A stretch of DNA of 5,010 nt from Ktedonobacterales bacterium (GCA_013815535.1 JACDGC010000143.1:1-5010), one strand, 5' to 3'; shown: positions 1 through 5,010, counted from the first letter of the stretch. Program-made: numbers and translations. The notes: generated by a model not told the origin, from the letters alone.

Positions 1-1
1 G

Positions 2-775
2 AGCCCTGTTCTCGTTTCGAGCATCCGGGAAGTAGCCCCACCCCCTATGACACGTGACCCAGAATCCTTGCCGCCACCCGTGCTCGCCGCCGAACACTGG
101 GCAGCCGAGATGTCCCCCGCCCCCGTGCCATATGCCGCTGAACCTGAAGCGATGCCAGTCGCCAGTGCGACGCCAGTCGCAGCCGCTCAGGGGGCCAGCC
201 ATGGGCAGGGCACAGGGGCCACCCTGCAACACGCCGTGGAGCAGTGGGACCTGATCCGCAAAATCTGCAAGCAAAAAAGCGCCACGACCGCCGCCCTGCT
301 TTCGGACGCGTTCCCCGTGGCGGTGGAGGCTGGCACGCCCATCGTGATCGTCATCGCCGCCAAATATCCGTTTCACATGGATAAGCTAGCTCAACCCTTA
401 CATCGCCCCCATGTCGAGTTTGCCTTGCAGCAAGTGCTGGATGTACCCTGTCAAGTGCGTTTCATTCTGGAAAAAGACGCGGGGCCTGGGTCAACGAATG
501 GCACGCAGACGACTGCCACTGGCACAAACACCAGCGCTCCCCCGTCAGCGAGCAGCACCGCGCCACTGGCTTCCGCTGGGGCAATGGCCACGCCCGCTTC
601 CGCCAGTTATGCGCCTGCAAGCCACATGCCTGCAACTTCTCTGCCCGCCGGACGCGATAAGCAGGCCTTGATCGACGCCGCCATGCGCGACCCCGTCATC
701 GCCAAGTTGATGCAAGATCACCAGATGCGCATCGTTGACGCTGGGCCGCTGAAAGATTTCTTCCCTGGAAGATAA
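2..775 (+). CDS. dnaX: DNA polymerase III subunit gamma/tau, C-terminal part (5' truncated by window edge)
   Basis: The reading frame is open to the left edge with no stop before the first ATG at 47, so this is the tail of a longer gene; the ATG at 47 is probably internal. What is visible: an Ala/Pro-rich linker (about bases 2-220), then a compact domain of about 85 residues (bases 221-475) with motifs such as EQWDLIRK, KSATTAALLSDA and KYPFHMDKL, a second Ser/Thr/Ala/Pro linker (about 476-655), and a conserved-looking end with DPVIAKLMQ and RIVDAGPLKDFF before the TAA at 773-775. This order (linker, domain with W..I.....K....AALL and an F/YxFH..KL strand-helix, linker, short 'DPVV...G..VVDV' end) is that of the tau/gamma C-terminal region that follows the AAA+ clamp-loader core. 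DnaX loads the sliding clamp and couples polymerases at the fork. The ATPase part is outside the window, so the call rests on the tail alone. The usual downstream partners ybaB-recR do not follow. Confidence 0.72.
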   Translation, partial: SPVLVSSIREVAPPPMTRDPESLPPPVLAAEHWAAEMSPAPVPYAAEPEAMPVASATPVAAAQGASHGQGTGATLQHAVEQWDLIRKICKQKSATTAALLSDAFPVAVEAGTPIVIVIAAKYPFHMDKLAQPLHRPHVEFALQQVLDVPCQVRFILEKDAGPGSTNGTQTTATGTNTSAPPSASSTAPLASAGAMATPASASYAPASHMPATSLPAGRDKQALIDAAMRDPVIAKLMQDHQMRIVDAGPLKDFFPGR

Positions 776-803
776 GAGGGCCTTCTTCGTCTGTTCCGCC
801 CTC
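776..803. terminator. Possible hairpin between convergent dnaX and thpR
   Basis: GAGGGC (776-781) is the exact inverse complement of GCCCTC (798-803), with a 16-base loop. It fills the whole 26-base gap between the two convergent stop codons and includes the thpR TGA. It could stop transcription from both sides, but there is no T-run on either strand and the loop is long, so it is at best a weak or factor-assisted terminator. Confidence 0.25.
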
Positions 804-1374
804 ACGCGCCTGCCAACGGTGCCCGTGCCAGTGCTGAGTAGCGCGCGCCCGAGGGGGTGAGGTCGCTCCGCATGACGGCGATGTGGGTGACGGTGAAGTC
901 TGGGCCAACGCTTGCCTGCGTCTGTGCCTCCTGCAAGGCCGCCGCTTCGGTTGGCGGCAGCGGCTGGCGCAGGCGAGCCAGCGTCAAGTGGGGACTGAAG
1001 CGCCCGTCGTGCCCCAAACCAGCGCGGTCTAGCGCGGTGCCGACACGCTCTTGGCAAGCGCGCAACTCAGCCAGCATGCCTGCCACGCCAAGCCAGATGA
1101 CGCGTGGCGCGGTGGCGTCCCCAAAAGTGCCCAACCCTGCCACCCGCACAACAAAGGGAGCCGTCGCGTGGGCCACCGCCGCTGCCGAGGCGCACGCCGC
1201 CTGCACTTGGGCTTCGTCAAGATCGCCCAAAAAGGCTAACGTCAGATGCCAAGTGTCTGCCGCGACGAAACGCACGCTTGGCAACAGGGAACGCAACGTC
1301 GCCACGCGCGCGGCCATGAAGGTCCGCGTTGGCGCATCCACCTCAATGGCCAAAAAGGTGCGGGTCATTGGCAT
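802..1374 (-). CDS. thpR: RNA 2',3'-cyclic phosphodiesterase (LigT/2H phosphoesterase family)
   Basis: Protein of 190 residues, the usual length for ThpR/LigT. Both HxTx catalytic motifs of the 2H phosphoesterase fold are intact: HLTL at residues 43-46 (in WHLTLAFLG) and HLTL at 129-132 (in SPHLTLARL). Other family signatures are the N-terminal RTFLAIE, GTFGD..APRVIWLGV at 82-97 and the C-terminal SDLTPSGARYSAL at 170-182. Family members hydrolyse RNA 2',3'-cyclic phosphate to a 2'-phosphate in the cytoplasm, and some ligate tRNA halves in reverse in vitro; the physiological role is unclear. The start is chosen because AGGAGG (1381-1386, complement strand) lies 6 bases before the ATG at 1374; an in-frame ATG two codons in (1368) is less well spaced. 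It is a single gene, convergent with dnaX and divergent from the TetR-DinB operon. Confidence 0.95.
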   Translation of the reverse strand: MPMTRTFLAIEVDAPTRTFMAARVATLRSLLPSVRFVAADTWHLTLAFLGDLDEAQVQAACASAAAVAHATAPFVVRVAGLGTFGDATAPRVIWLGVAGMLAELRACQERVGTALDRAGLGHDGRFSPHLTLARLRQPLPPTEAAALQEAQTQASVGPDFTVTHIAVMRSDLTPSGARYSALARAPLAGA

Positions 1375-1380
1375 GTTCGT

Positions 1381-1386
1381 CCTCCT
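1381..1386 (-). promoter_or_regulatory. Ribosome binding site of thpR
   Basis: On the minus strand AGGAGG is followed by 6 bases (ACGAAC) and then the ATG at 1374. This is a full anti-Shine-Dalgarno match at ideal spacing and decides the start in favour of the first of two nearby ATGs. Confidence 0.8.
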
Positions 1387-1410
1387 GCTAATTTCGCTTC
1401 CTTATGCTAC

Positions 1411-1441
1411 ACTATAAAACAATATCAGCGCTCCCCTGCAA
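1411..1441 (-). promoter_or_regulatory. Candidate promoter for thpR
   Basis: On the minus strand TATAGT (complement of 1411-1416) resembles a -10 box and TTGCAG (complement of 1436-1441) a -35 box, but the 19-base spacer is longer than ideal. It would give a short leader of about 30 bases before the thpR ATG, which includes the AGGAGG site. An imperfect inverted repeat at 1431-1447 (CCCT-GCA-AGGG core) covers the -35 box. Confidence 0.3.
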
Positions 1442-1499
1442 GGGAAGCGCAACGGCACTTGGCGCAAAGCATCCCATGCGGCCAGCGACCATGCAAACG

Positions 1500-1530
1500 C
1501 CCTTGACACACCAGAAAGACAAGGGATAAA
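1500..1530 (+). promoter_or_regulatory. Candidate upstream promoter of the TetR-DinB operon
   Basis: TTGACA (1503-1508) is a perfect -35 hexamer. GATAAA (1525-1530) follows after 16 bases and is a moderate -10 match. The same segment is flanked by the inverse repeats CCCTTG (1500-1505) and CAAGGG (1520-1525). If active, it would give a leader of over 100 bases before the favoured TetR start. Confidence 0.28.
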
Positions 1531-1547
1531 AGCGGGATATTATGGCA

Positions 1548-1561
1548 TTGTCATTTGACAA
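1548..1561. promoter_or_regulatory. Candidate TetR-type operator, TTGTCA-TT-TGACAA palindrome
   Basis: Perfect inverted repeat: arms TTGTCA (1548-1553) and TGACAA (1556-1561) around two bases. A second, overlapping inverted repeat uses TGTCAT (1549-1554) and ATGACA (1564-1569). TetR-family dimers bind palindromes of this size, usually in their own promoter. Position over the -35 box, just upstream of a TetR gene, makes autorepression the natural reading; that it is this protein's site is inference. Confidence 0.42.
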
Positions 1562-1575
1562 ATATGACATATGAT
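1548..1575 (+). promoter_or_regulatory. Candidate main promoter of the TetR-DinB operon
   Basis: TTGTCA (1548-1553) and TATGAT (1570-1575) form a -35/-10 pair with a 16-base spacer, placing the transcript start near 1582. The -35 box is the left arm of a perfect palindrome, so a bound dimer would block RNA polymerase. This is read by eye against the sigma-70-type consensus. Confidence 0.4.
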
Positions 1576-1587
1576 AATGCGGAGCGT

Positions 1588-1599
1588 AAAGCGCGCTTT
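1588..1599. repeat. 12-base perfect palindrome AAAGCGCGCTTT in the TetR leader
   Basis: AAAGCG/CGCTTT is fully self-complementary with no spacer. It would lie just downstream of the predicted transcript start (near 1582) and upstream of every possible TetR start codon. It could be a second operator half of the regulatory region; as RNA it could fold only with an unpaired loop taken from its centre. Confidence 0.35.
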
Positions 1600-1652
1600 G
1601 CAGAGAGGACGTGCGCTCGGAAATGGATATATTTGTGAAGGACCGGGGGAGG

Positions 1653-2279
1653 ATGGTAAAAAAGGACGTTACCAGCGACAAACCGGAAAGAACCGCCGAA
1701 AAGCTCTTGCGCGTCGCTGCGCGACTTTTTCGTCAACATGGCTATGCGGCCACCAGCACGCAACAACTTGCCACAGAGTTAGGCTTGCAAAAAGGCTCGC
1801 TCTATCACCATATCGAAAAAAAAGAAGAACTCCTCTACCTCATTTGCATGGATGCGCTGATGCACATTCAGTTGGCCGTCGAGAAAGCGATTGAGCCCAT
1901 CAGTGATCCAGGGGATCGCCTACGTACCCTCATCCGTGCTCACACATGCACCGCGTTGGACGACCAGGATAAATTCGCGACCGCGCTACTGGACAACCGT
2001 GAACTCAGCGACGAGAATAAGAGCACAATCATGGAACTGCATGATTACTATGAAGGCGTCGTGCAAGAGGTCATCCGTGCCTGCCAAGAGGCGGGCATCG
2101 TGCGACGCGACACCGCGCCACGCCAGTTGACCCTCTTCTTGCTGAGCATGATGAACTTCACCGCCTTTTGGTATCGGCCAGATGGCAAACTGACCCCTGA
2201 CGATCTCGCCGATCAGTTCATCCAACAGTTCTTGCAAGGCGCGGGGGTGCCGCTGTGCGATGATGCCCCCCATCCCTGA
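1653..2279 (+). CDS. TetR/AcrR-family transcriptional regulator, KstR2/FadR-like
   Basis: With the ATG at 1653 the protein has 208 residues. The N-terminal DNA-binding domain spans about residues 13-64: RTAEKLLRVAARLFRQHGY, then the helix-turn-helix TSTQQLATELGLQKGSLYHHI, then the K-E-E-L start of helix 4. The ligand half contains LLDNREL (about 112-118), Y-x-x-VVQEVIRACQEAGIVR and FWYRPDGKLTPDDLADQF (about 172-189). The WYRPDG...DLA motif is typical of regulators related to KstR2 and FadR, several of which sense acyl-CoA thioesters; the ligand here is inferred only. The start is uncertain: GAAGGA (1637-1642) lies 10 bases before ATG 1653, while GAGAGGA (1603-1609) lies 13 bases before ATG 1623, and GTG 1611 has no usable site; these alternatives add 10 or 14 residues. 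It is followed after 14 bases by the DinB gene, and its promoter carries palindromes, so it probably represses its own operon. An 8-A tract (1816-1823) lies just after the recognition helix. Confidence 0.93.
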   Translation: MVKKDVTSDKPERTAEKLLRVAARLFRQHGYAATSTQQLATELGLQKGSLYHHIEKKEELLYLICMDALMHIQLAVEKAIEPISDPGDRLRTLIRAHTCTALDDQDKFATALLDNRELSDENKSTIMELHDYYEGVVQEVIRACQEAGIVRRDTAPRQLTLFLLSMMNFTAFWYRPDGKLTPDDLADQFIQQFLQGAGVPLCDDAPHP

Positions 2280-2293
2280 AAGGTGTTCTTGGT

Positions 2294-2785
2294 ATGAGCG
2301 AACGTGCCACCGTCCTGGCCGACCGATTCGCGGCGGCGAATGCGCAATTGATGCAGCTATTGACTGATGCCACCGATGCCCAACTCACACACATCGTCCC
2401 CGAAGAAGGCTGGTCGGTGCTGATGGTGGCGCACCATGTCGCGTTGTCTTACCGCGTGGCGGGCAGTTGGGTGCGCCATGCCGCTGCCGGGGAAGCGGTG
2501 CCCACCACGCGCGCGCAGATCGACGCGGGCAACGCGCACATGGCGGAAGACGCCACCCCCCTCACCCGCGCGAGCGTCTTGGCGGAACTGCGCGACAATG
2601 GTGCCCGCGCCGAGGACATGATTCGTGGCTTCAGTGACGACCAACTGGCGACCGCCGCCGTCATGATGCCCGCCGAAGGCCGCGAGATGACAGCCGAGCA
2701 GGTGATCAAACACATCTTGCTCCATCATATCAAAGAGCACACTCCCCATTTGCGGCCCCACGTGGTGAGGGATGCGGCGCACTAG
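2294..2785 (+). CDS. DinB superfamily protein, putative metal-dependent transferase
   Basis: Small protein of 163 residues, the usual size of DinB/YfiT-like four-helix bundles. It shows the family pattern: an N-terminal helix with LADRFAAANAQLMQLL, then GWSVLMVAHHVA (39-50) with a metal-ligand candidate at H47 or H48, and a final helix with the cluster H140, H144, H145, H149, H152. One His from the first motif plus an HxxxH pair from the last helix (H140/H144, H144/H148-like spacing, or H145/H149) would make the three-His metal site. Related proteins include bacillithiol or mycothiol S-transferases and maleylpyruvate isomerases; the substrate here cannot be told. AGGTG (2281-2285) lies 8 bases before the ATG. 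Only 14 bases separate it from the TetR stop, so the two are probably co-transcribed and this may be the gene the regulator controls. It is not the DinB DNA polymerase IV. Confidence 0.85.
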   Translation: MSERATVLADRFAAANAQLMQLLTDATDAQLTHIVPEEGWSVLMVAHHVALSYRVAGSWVRHAAAGEAVPTTRAQIDAGNAHMAEDATPLTRASVLAELRDNGARAEDMIRGFSDDQLATAAVMMPAEGREMTAEQVIKHILLHHIKEHTPHLRPHVVRDAAH

Positions 2786-2880
2786 ACGGCTCCAGAGATT
2801 GCCGACATACCGGGGTGGACGGCCCATGAAACGCGACGGGCATCTGGCGCGTGCTGCTGATACATGCGATCAGCCTATAT

Positions 2881-2886
2881 GGAGAG
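2881..2886 (+). promoter_or_regulatory. Ribosome binding site of the zinc-ribbon membrane protein
   Basis: GGAGAG lies 9 bases before the ATG at 2896. It supports that start over an in-frame GTG at 2851, which has no clear site and would add 15 residues before the zinc ribbon. Confidence 0.55.
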
Positions 2887-2895
2887 ATATCGTCG

Positions 2896-3726
2896 ATGAC
2901 CCGAACCTGCACCAACTGTGGCTATGTCAATGTGACGGCTGATGAAACGTCGCTCATCTGCCCGAATTGTGGCGTGCCCTATGCCGTCACCCCTGACGTG
3001 CCACCGGATCTGCCTGGGCTGGCCGCCACCCATGCCAGCCCGTTTACCATCCCAAGTGGAAGCTATCTGACGCCGCCGCCCGCTGTCACCGCTGCTGGGC
3101 AGCCATCGGCAGCGCCCCTCGCTCCGTCGTCTCGCCGCCGCAACCTCATCATTGGTGTCAGCGTGGCCCTCTTGCTGATGGGGATGCTGGGTGGGGGAGC
3201 CATCGTGTTCGCCGCGCACCAGGCCACGACGGTTGCCGCCATTGCCACGGCAACGCCCACGACCGTGCCAGCGAAAGCGACGCTTTACATCGATCCCTTG
3301 GGGCAATTTACCCTAAAATATCCGACCGAGTGGGTGACGCAAATGGCCACCATTCCGCTCAACGGGGGGACGGTCGATCTGACGCGCTTTGGCACGCCAC
3401 GGGGCACGGAAGGCATGATCGTCGCCGTCAGCAAAGCGCCACTGACCAATGGAGATGCGGGCGCGCTCATCAGCCACTTTGGGGGCACGGGGTATCAGAC
3501 CCAAGGAAGCCCGACCACGCTCAAGGCCAAGAGTGGCGAATGGCAGGCCATCGTGGGCACCTTCACCTTCAAGGCCCAGATGGCGGGATGTTTCGCGCGC
3601 TCAGCCCAACAGAGCGGCTTACAGTACCTCGTCATCGGTTTTGGGCCTGCACAGCCATTCGCTGGTCAGTTACTAAAAACGCTCAACCTCATGTTCGCTA
3701 GCCTATCGCTGGCGGCGGGGGCCTGA
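2896..3726 (+). CDS. Zinc-ribbon, single-pass membrane protein with exported PsbP/Mog1-like domain
   Basis: Protein of 276 residues with three parts. (1) Residues 1-29: zinc ribbon with C5xxC8 and C22xxC25 (MTRTCTNCGY ... ICPNCGVPY). (2) A Pro/Ala/Ser-rich linker at about 32-78, a basic SRRR stop at 79-82 and one strongly hydrophobic helix at about 84-106. (3) After a Thr/Ala/Pro linker, an outer domain from about 129 on, beginning YIDPLGQFTLKYPTEWV, a start typical of PsbP/Mog1-like or DUF1795-like sandwich domains, and ending with GLQYLVIGFG and a last amphipathic helix. The positive-inside rule puts the zinc ribbon in the cytoplasm and the C-terminal domain outside. Proteins of this layout are common in Chloroflexota and Actinomycetota, mostly of unknown function; no enzyme motif is visible and a single Cys (C232) lies in the outer domain. 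The gene is 110 bases after the DinB gene and probably has its own transcript. Confidence 0.82.
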   Translation: MTRTCTNCGYVNVTADETSLICPNCGVPYAVTPDVPPDLPGLAATHASPFTIPSGSYLTPPPAVTAAGQPSAAPLAPSSRRRNLIIGVSVALLLMGMLGGGAIVFAAHQATTVAAIATATPTTVPAKATLYIDPLGQFTLKYPTEWVTQMATIPLNGGTVDLTRFGTPRGTEGMIVAVSKAPLTNGDAGALISHFGGTGYQTQGSPTTLKAKSGEWQAIVGTFTFKAQMAGCFARSAQQSGLQYLVIGFGPAQPFAGQLLKTLNLMFASLSLAAGA

Positions 3727-3737
3727 CGAAAAACGCC

Positions 3738-3786
3738 AACCTCCGCGCGGGTGTTAGCCCATTTGTGGGTTTCGTTCGTCTTTCTC
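3738..3786 (+). terminator. Possible weak terminator after the zinc-ribbon gene
   Basis: Two stem-loops follow the stop codon: AACCTCC/GGGTGTT (3738-3744 and 3749-3755, one mismatch and one G-T pair, loop GCGC) and AGCCCA/TGGGTT (3756-3761 and 3766-3771, one G-T pair, loop TTTG). The second is followed by a T-rich but broken run (3772-3786). This is weaker than a classic intrinsic terminator. Confidence 0.35.
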
Positions 3787-3795
3787 TGGGAGCGT

Positions 3796-3810
3796 CACTG
3801 CGGCGCAGTG
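3796..3810 (+). repeat. Hairpin CACTGC-GGC-GCAGTG in the leader of the glycosyltransferase gene
   Basis: Perfect 6-base inverted repeat with a 3-base loop, ending 30 bases before the ATG at 3841 and 12 bases before the AGAGGAG ribosome site (3823-3829). It has no T-run after it, so it reads better as a leader structure or protein site than a terminator. Chance occurrence in GC-rich DNA is possible. Confidence 0.35.
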
Positions 3811-3840
3811 CCTCGATATCTCAGAGGAGCAGATATTCCG

Positions 3841-5010
3841 ATGATGGCGAAGCGCCTTCCTGCCATGCAGCTAGCCCCCTGGCAGTGGCACCTTGTCGAT
3901 GCTCTGGTGGTCGCTGCCATCGCCCTGGTGACCTATCTGAGCGTGGTGGTGTGGCAATCAGGGATTGGCGACATCACGCTCTATTTCCGCGACGCGCTGG
4001 CTTTTTGGCGGGGCCAGCCGCGCCTGAGTCAGTTTCCCGCCGAATATCCCGTCCTGGCGTTGGTGCCTTTCAGTTTCACCCTCTTGCCCATTGGGGATGC
4101 GTTCGCGGCGTTCGCGCTGGGCATGGCGCTGCTGAATGTGGCGCTCTACGCGGGCTTTGTGCGCTGGTCCACCCGCACGTGCGCCCTCGCCTGCATGGCC
4201 TATCTCTTCATCGGCGAGCAGGCATTCATGACGATGCGCTATGATATCTTTCCCGCGCTCTTGGCGGTGGGTGCCCTATGGGCGGCACAACGGCAGCGCT
4301 ATTCTTGGGCCTATCTGCTGTTGGGGCTGGCGACGCTCGCCAAGATCTATCCCGTCCTCTTCATTCCTGTCGTGGTGATCGCGCAGTGGCAAACAGACAC
4401 GGGTGAGGCCGATCGAGCGTGGCCAGGAATCGCGCGCCGAGTGCGGCAATTGTGGCCATCTGTGGCGCTTGCCCCGCTGGTCATCGGCGCGGGGTTTGCG
4501 CTGGTGGCGTGGCGCAACGCGGCGGCGGCCCTTGGCCCCCTGACCTATGCCACCCAGCGCCCCGTGCAAGTCGAGTCGTTGCTCGCCACCGTCGCGTGGG
4601 TGGGGCAGTGGCGCGGCGTTCCGGTCAGCCAAGTCTATAGTTATGGCTCCGTGAACTGGGTGGGTCCGCTGGCCGATGCGTTGGTGAGGTGGTCTACGCC
4701 GCTGCTGGTGGTCGGCTGCTTGTTAGCTTATCTGTGGCAATGGCGCGGCGGGCTCACTTTGCCTCGCGCTTTCGTCGCGGTGTTGGGGGTTGTGCTGCTG
4801 ACAAACCGGGTCTTTAGCACGCAATATCTCATCTGGGCGGCACCGTTGGTGGCCGAAGCGGAAGGCTGGTCGCTGGGCTGGTTGGTCGTTTTCGCGCTCA
4901 ATGGCTTGGTAGTCGCCCTCTATCCATACAGCATGCCGGGCTATACGCCCGCAGATGTGATGCATTTTTTGCTGGCGGCGGCGGCGCGCAACGTGCTGTT
5001 GCTCGTCGTC
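3841..5010 (+). CDS. GT87/DUF2029-like polytopic membrane glycosyltransferase (3' end beyond window)
   Basis: The frame is open from the ATG at 3841 to the window end (390 codons visible, no stop). The protein is strongly hydrophobic with about ten membrane segments; clear ones lie near residues 19-39, 86-107, 135-149, 155-181, 206-224, 286-300, 309-321 and 343-361. Signatures of the polyprenyl-phosphate-sugar-dependent GT-C enzymes of the GT87 type are visible: GDITLYFRDALAFWRGQ (43-59) followed by FPAEYPVLALVPF (65-77), RYDIFPALLAVG (133-144), GLATLAKIYPVLFIP (162-176) and NRVFSTQYLIWAAPL (322-336). By analogy with the mannosyltransferase PimE, the Asp in the first outer loop (D44, perhaps D51) would be the catalytic base. 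It should move a sugar from a lipid carrier to an envelope glycan or glycolipid; donor and acceptor are unknown. AGGAG (3825-3829) lies 11 bases upstream, a little far; a second ATG is at 3844 and an in-frame GTG at 3808 lacks a ribosome site. Confidence 0.85.
   Translation, partial: MMAKRLPAMQLAPWQWHLVDALVVAAIALVTYLSVVVWQSGIGDITLYFRDALAFWRGQPRLSQFPAEYPVLALVPFSFTLLPIGDAFAAFALGMALLNVALYAGFVRWSTRTCALACMAYLFIGEQAFMTMRYDIFPALLAVGALWAAQRQRYSWAYLLLGLATLAKIYPVLFIPVVVIAQWQTDTGEADRAWPGIARRVRQLWPSVALAPLVIGAGFALVAWRNAAAALGPLTYATQRPVQVESLLATVAWVGQWRGVPVSQVYSYGSVNWVGPLADALVRWSTPLLVVGCLLAYLWQWRGGLTLPRAFVAVLGVVLLTNRVFSTQYLIWAAPLVAEAEGWSLGWLVVFALNGLVVALYPYSMPGYTPADVMHFLLAAAARNVLLLVV

Noticed and set aside
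154..178. Three copies of GCCAGT in a short stretch of dnaX.
   Set aside because: They fall in the Ala/Pro/Val low-complexity linker and are explained by repeated Pro-Val-Ala and Ala codons; no array continues on either side.
273..279. AAAAAAG run in dnaX, reminiscent of the programmed frameshift site that makes gamma from tau in E. coli.
   Set aside because: The reading frame is CAA AAA AGC, not the A AAA AAG phase needed for tandem -1 slippage, and the site lies inside the C-terminal domain rather than after the ATPase core.
545..1057. Long minus-strand frame across the end of dnaX and the start of the thpR region.
   Set aside because: It overlaps two well-supported genes, has low-complexity Arg/Ala/Gly composition and no family signature; it is a GC-rich shadow frame.
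857..1417. Plus-strand 186-codon frame opposite thpR.
   Set aside because: It is antisense to a gene with both HxTx motifs intact, and its Ala/Arg/Ser-rich product shows no recognisable domain.
1555..1578. TTGACA (1555-1560) with GATAAT (1573-1578) as the promoter.
   Set aside because: Both hexamers are good, but the spacer is only 12 bases, too short for a sigma-70-type promoter; TTGTCA/TATGAT with 16 bases is preferred.
2357..2827. Minus-strand 156-codon frame opposite the DinB gene.
   Set aside because: Antisense shadow rich in Arg/Gly/His; no ribosome site or recognisable domain, while the plus-strand frame matches a known fold.
3765..4244. Plus-strand 159-codon frame over the start of the glycosyltransferase.
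   Set aside because: It conflicts with the longer open frame from 3841, which has membrane segments and GT87-like motifs; this one is Arg/Ser/Gly-rich without motifs.

Overview
The window is bacterial, gene-dense and GC-rich, with no mobile element, CRISPR array, tRNA or rRNA that I can see. The mix of genes suggests Chloroflexota, perhaps Ktedonobacteria-like. The pointers are a DnaX tail with long Ala/Pro/Ser/Thr-rich linkers, a zinc-ribbon plus single-TM plus exported-domain protein, and a GT87-like membrane glycosyltransferase. This placement is an inference from protein style only.

Layout: (1) bases 2-775, plus strand: 3' end of a gene that looks like dnaX (DNA polymerase III gamma/tau), cut by the left edge. 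(2) bases 802-1374, minus strand: thpR, an RNA 2',3'-cyclic phosphodiesterase of the LigT/2H family, convergent with dnaX and only 26 bases from it. (3) bases 1375-1652: an AT-richer divergent intergenic region with candidate promoters in both directions and several inverted repeats, two of them well placed as operators. (4) bases 1653-2785, plus strand: a probable two-gene operon of a TetR/AcrR regulator (KstR2/FadR-like C-terminal half) and a DinB-superfamily protein, 14 bases apart. (5) bases 2896-3726, plus: a membrane-anchored zinc-ribbon protein with a PsbP/Mog1-like exported domain. (6) bases 3841 to the right edge, plus: a polytopic GT87/DUF2029-like glycosyltransferase whose frame is still open at the window end.

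The genes do not form one obvious pathway. The only convincing functional unit is TetR-DinB: a ligand-responsive repressor, probably autoregulated through palindromes in its own promoter, co-transcribed with a small metal-dependent protein that may be a thiol or small-molecule transferase. The last two genes both concern the cell envelope but are separated by a possible weak terminator and leader hairpin. I found no strong evidence for a completely new system; the most useful leads are the operator candidates upstream of the TetR gene, the unassigned TetR-DinB pair and the zinc-ribbon membrane protein.
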